Shown piece after piece: positions 60,601 to 64,000 of a DNA stretch of 64,000 bases. Made by a program: the position numbers and the translations under genes. The notes beneath the pieces were generated by a model that saw only the letters and a program-made list of their open reading frames with translations, was not told the DNA's origin and did no database searches. Each line of letters starts with the position of its first letter. Within the stretch, counting starts at the first letter, position 1. Origin of the DNA: Lasiosphaeris hirsuta. Taxonomy: Eukaryota > Ascomycota > Sordariomycetes > Sordariales > Lasiosphaeriaceae. The DNA lies in contig JAUKUA010000010.1 of assembly GCA_030549175.1 (NCBI GenBank), positions 538,791-602,790 on the forward strand, read 5' to 3'.

Positions 60601-60799
60601 CCCCCACAGCCCTATGTACAAAGCTACACCTACTTTTTAAAAGCTATAAACTTCTAAAGACTATATTAATAACCTTCGTTAGTATATCGATTTTTATAAA
60701 CTAACTAGTTTAGTCTCCCTAGCTTTTCTACTTAACTTACCTAGGTTACTAGAGTATAGACCTCAATCGACAATTACGATACTTCGATTACGATAAAAC

Positions 60800-62880
60800 C
60801 CTATTTGTTACGATGATATTACCGAAGGCCGGTAGAGCTAAGGGTAGGACGACTACTGTAGCCGCCGTTACGAAGGTGTAGAAGGTTACCGAGCTGACGT
60901 TTATCCCGGCGAACATAGACATGGTCGCTAGTTAGAAGTTAACGTTTTTTCTAACCTCTCGTAGTATTAACATAATATAACTAGCTACTAAGCTACCTAT
61001 CTATAGATAGACAATAATACAAATAAAGGACTATCTATATTATAACTTATTATTATCTAACATAGAGAAAAGTATTGTCTACGAATCAGACATTATCTAG
61101 TACGTCAGCTAACATAACATCTAAAATCTCCCCTTATATAAGTAAAAACTAATCGGATGGTATTCCGATGTCAATGACTTCTCGATAATCGACTATCTTA
61201 CTAAGTTCGTGACTATCAGTTAGCTAAAGAAAAACCCTAAGGTCTAAGTAAATATACTCTTTAACTAGACCTTTATATACCGGTTAGATTCAAATAGTAA
61301 CTAAAATAATAGTAATCTTACCACCGCTCTAGGTTATAAGAGTAAAATTACTATGGCCAAACACTTAGATTATGAAGGTATGTCAACTATTAAACTAGTT
61401 AGTTTATTACCCTACTAATATACTAACTAGTTTAATGTCCATAATACTATAATCTACTAATAACACCCTCTTCTATAGTTATGGCTATCTTCGGATTCTA
61501 ATACTTCTTTAAGTTCGGTAACAAGTATAGTCACGGCAGATATAAGCTTTCAAACGATTTCTATCGACCGATGTTTCCTAGTAACAACTAAGTAAATAGG
61601 TTATAAGGCGAGATTTATACGAACGTACCCGTTATATTTAACCATCTTAAGATCGGTAAAATCTTTAAGATACTCGGTAAACTTAAGGAAGATATCCCGG
61701 TCCTCTTTATTCGACGGGGTAATGTCGACGACTAGAAGGCCATAGGCGATGAAAGATATTATTACTACATCCATACGACGACAACTACTATTTTATATAC
61801 CTACCTCCGAAACATACGAACCGGCCCTGACCTTAACACCCCACGTCGTTATATCTGCCAGCCTAAAGGCACTCCAAACACTTAGGGAGACTACACGGCA
61901 GATGATTAGCTATAAGCTATGTTACACTAATAGTTCTTTAATAAGTATTATATATATACCTATCGGAACCTACTAGACGACGAGGGTCCGAAGAACGCCA
62001 AGCTTTCCCCTCTCTTTAAGATAAGTCCAGTAAGTATTAGCCGGCAGCTTAACGTAGACTAGTACCAAAGGAATAAGGTTAATCGGTAAGGTATTTTTAA
62101 CATACGTCTATACAGTCTAATATAACATATAGAGACTAAGTCTGTCTATAATATACTTCAGAAGTATAGATACGAGCTAGTCTTTAGTAACTCCGTCAAA
62201 CGACTTCGTTTAATAATCGCCGGTACCGAGCTTATGGTAGTCCAAAGTAATAAGAACACCGGTCACGTATCTACGAACGATACCGAGACAGAACCTATTA
62301 ACATCTCCGTACTAAAGTCGTTAGTAAAAAATATGTGGTACATAGGCCTATTTCTCGAACCTAAGATCTTTAAGCCGGATAAGAAACTTACGACCTAATT
62401 TAGCTACTTGTTCGGTCCCGACTAAAAGGCCGACATAGACCAGTTTATGGTGTCACAGACTATAATACTAGAAAGCCTAGCCGACTTACCTAATAACGAG
62501 GACTTAGGATATGATAACGACGGAAATCCTATTAAGTATACTTAGTAAGAACACTTCGACTTAATAAAAGTTAGACTCTAAGAGTCATATGATGTCAAGT
62601 TACTACTATCTTCGGCACATCCGTTTACTAATATCGAGACAGATACCGACTTACTAGCCATAGTACTTAAACATACCAAAAGGGTAACCATAGAGAAGTT
62701 CGGTAAGATGTTAGACGGCTTAATTCCTAATAGGACGTAGTTTGACTATGAGGTAATAAAGAAGAAATATAGCTAGGTACAAAACTAGGAACTTACGAGT
62801 AAGAAGTACCTACTTCTTTACTAATAGATCGGTAAGTTATATATTATACCCGTTAATATACTCGTATAATATTTTAACCG
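60800..62880 (+). pseudogene. Unidentified long RIP-damaged frame next to telomere
   Basis: From ATG 60813 the plus strand reads MILPKAGRAKGRTTTVAAVT, VTELTFIPANIDMVAS, IIQIKDYLYYNLLLSNIEKS, LIGWYSDVNDFSIIDYLTKF with TAA/TAG where Gln or Trp would fit. After a frame change near 61490 it continues MAIFGF, YFFKFGNKYSHGRYKLSNDF, YTNVPVIFNHLKIGKIFKIL, ELMVVQSNKNTGHVSTND, LLLSSAHPFTNIETDTDL. The length (about 690 codons) and consistent amino-acid composition indicate a real ancestral gene. I do not recognise the family; an N-terminal part of another helicase-type element or a telomere-specific retroelement are possibilities. Confidence 0.45.
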
Positions 62881-63812
62881 GTTTATTATATAAAGTTAAC
62901 TCTCTTAGATATCTTTATTATATATAACCTGACGAATATACCTATCGGCTTATGATTCTATATAAACGAGGTCAAAACCGGAAAGATCTTTATGATAACC
63001 TTCTCCGTTCTTATGTATGTCTAGTAACTAAAAAAGGATAAGAAGTAAGAAAAGACAATTATAACCCGGCTTATCTTATATATCTATCCTACTTTACTAA
63101 TAGTTTAGACTTTCTATAAGTTATACGAGAACTTTCCTAAGTTAAAAATACATGTTTTCTACTCTTACATTACCTAGATTACATAGGACGACCCTTACCA
63201 AGTAGTTACCCTTAGTACGTAGTAGTTCGACGACTATATATACGAATGGGTAAATGATACTAATAATATAGACGTCGGAAGAAATATTGTTATCTTAGTA
63301 TATATTATCCTTGTCTCTCGGTAGATAGTCACGATTAAACATCGTGTTAATACGTCTTAGTATATCAGTCGCTAAGTACACGATCAACTCGTGGTATAGA
63401 AGTCAAGGTTCTATAATACGGTAACGTTTTCTATAACGTCTATGCTCGAAAAGGATACCTCCGAATTATCTAAATAGGAAGACAAACCCGAAGATAGTAA
63501 GATGGAAGAAGCTATAGTAACTTCACTCCTTAATAATACTGAGGATAAGAAGACAGGAGACGGTATCGACGGTAAACATTTAGCCAAGGTCGATAAGAAA
63601 TTCGGTAGTAACTATAATTAATATACGGAAAATAATAGATACGGGTCTTTCCTAGACCGTTTCCTCTAGTACATAGTAACCGCTCCTTATCTACGTATTA
63701 CTACCTCTCACAAAGTAAACCAGTTAGTATAGTAATTTAGATATTTCAACTAGTTTACTTTGTAAAGGCTACAATACCTAGATAAGTTTATTAGTCTCAT
63801 GTTTTACTAACG
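62881..63812. other. AT-rich subtelomeric spacer
   Basis: This is RIP-damaged sequence with scattered coding-like pieces (MLEKDTSELSK, EDSKMEEAIVTSLLNNTEDK near 63430-63560) up to the first telomere repeat. No gene is supported. Confidence 0.45.
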
Positions 63813-64000
63813 AGGGTTAGGGTTAGGGTTAGGGTTAGGGTTAGGGTTAGGGTTAGGGTTAGGGTTAGGGTTAGGGTTAGGGTTAGGGTTAGGGTTAGGG
63901 TTAGGGTTAGGGTTAGGGTTAGGGTTAGGGTTAGGGTTAGGGTTAGGGTTAGGGTTAGGGTTAGGGTTAGGGTTAGGGTTAGGTTAGGGTTAGGTTAGGT
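63813..64000 (+). repeat. Telomere array (TTAGGG)n
   Basis: About 30 uninterrupted TTAGGG units are followed in the last ~25 bases by shortened TTAGG variants. The G-rich strand runs 5'->3' to the window end, so this is the right end of the chromosome. There is no internal spacer and the array abuts unique DNA at ACGAGGG. Confidence 0.99.

Noticed and set aside
61749..61976. 75-codon frame near the telomere
   Set aside because: It lies in a different frame from the longer damaged coding stretch and has no features.

Overview
This window is the right-hand end of a chromosome of a filamentous ascomycete, most likely a sordariomycete. The last ~190 bases are a TTAGGG telomere array in the correct orientation for a 3' chromosome end. 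Genes have short GT..AG introns (about 50-140 nt, often with CTAAC/CTGAC branch sites) and belong to fungal families: HET-domain proteins, ankyrin proteins, Clr5 domain, DUF6594, an ABCC transporter, a P450 relic and telomere-linked helicases. Transposon relics carry CpA-to-TpA damage typical of repeat-induced point mutation (RIP). Species was not determined.

Layout. 1-46.4 kb is a gene-bearing, GC-balanced subtelomeric domain. It holds: a broken ankyrin gene tail (1-423); a broken Clr5 gene (1562-3143); a ~600 bp inverted-repeat element (3364-3964); a RIP-damaged LINE ORF1 relic (3965-5570); an intact HET gene (5740-8820); a solo two-helix CorA-like tail (9949-10251); a small membrane protein (10449-11064, -); a four-exon coiled-coil protein (11490-13569); an unresolved membrane protein (13848-14587); a second intact HET gene (14889-16880, -); a P450 relic (~17.5-17.9 kb); a full ABCC transporter (19696-24776, -); an unknown relic (25465-26234); a broken HET-ankyrin fusion (26976-31025); an F-box-like relic; a five-exon DUF6594 gene (32046-33251, -); a kinase/Sel1/ankyrin fusion (33906-37877) convergent with a caspase-like/pseudokinase fusion (38041-40351, -); a small acidic gene (40842-41356); a nuclear copy of mitochondrial cox1 with probable intron (41672-43435); and a divergent pair of fungal genes of unknown function (43674-45066, - and 45410-46343).

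46.8-63.8 kb is AT-rich, stop-riddled, transition-damaged DNA: a gag-like zinc-knuckle relic, at least four copies of a subtelomeric 5' element, two tandem head-to-tail copies (~4.4 kb each) of a RIP-damaged telomere-linked RecQ-type helicase with an OrsD-like N-terminal domain, an unidentified long damaged frame, and then the telomere.

How it works together (inference): the genic part looks like a subtelomeric arsenal for non-self recognition and regulated cell death (two intact HET genes, one HET-ankyrin relic, a kinase-ankyrin receptor-like protein, a caspase-like/pseudokinase protein, DUF6594). A striking feature is that several otherwise well-preserved genes are each interrupted by isolated nonsense codons that a single C-to-T change explains. 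The gene content was read by eye; family names rest on motif recognition, not on database searches.
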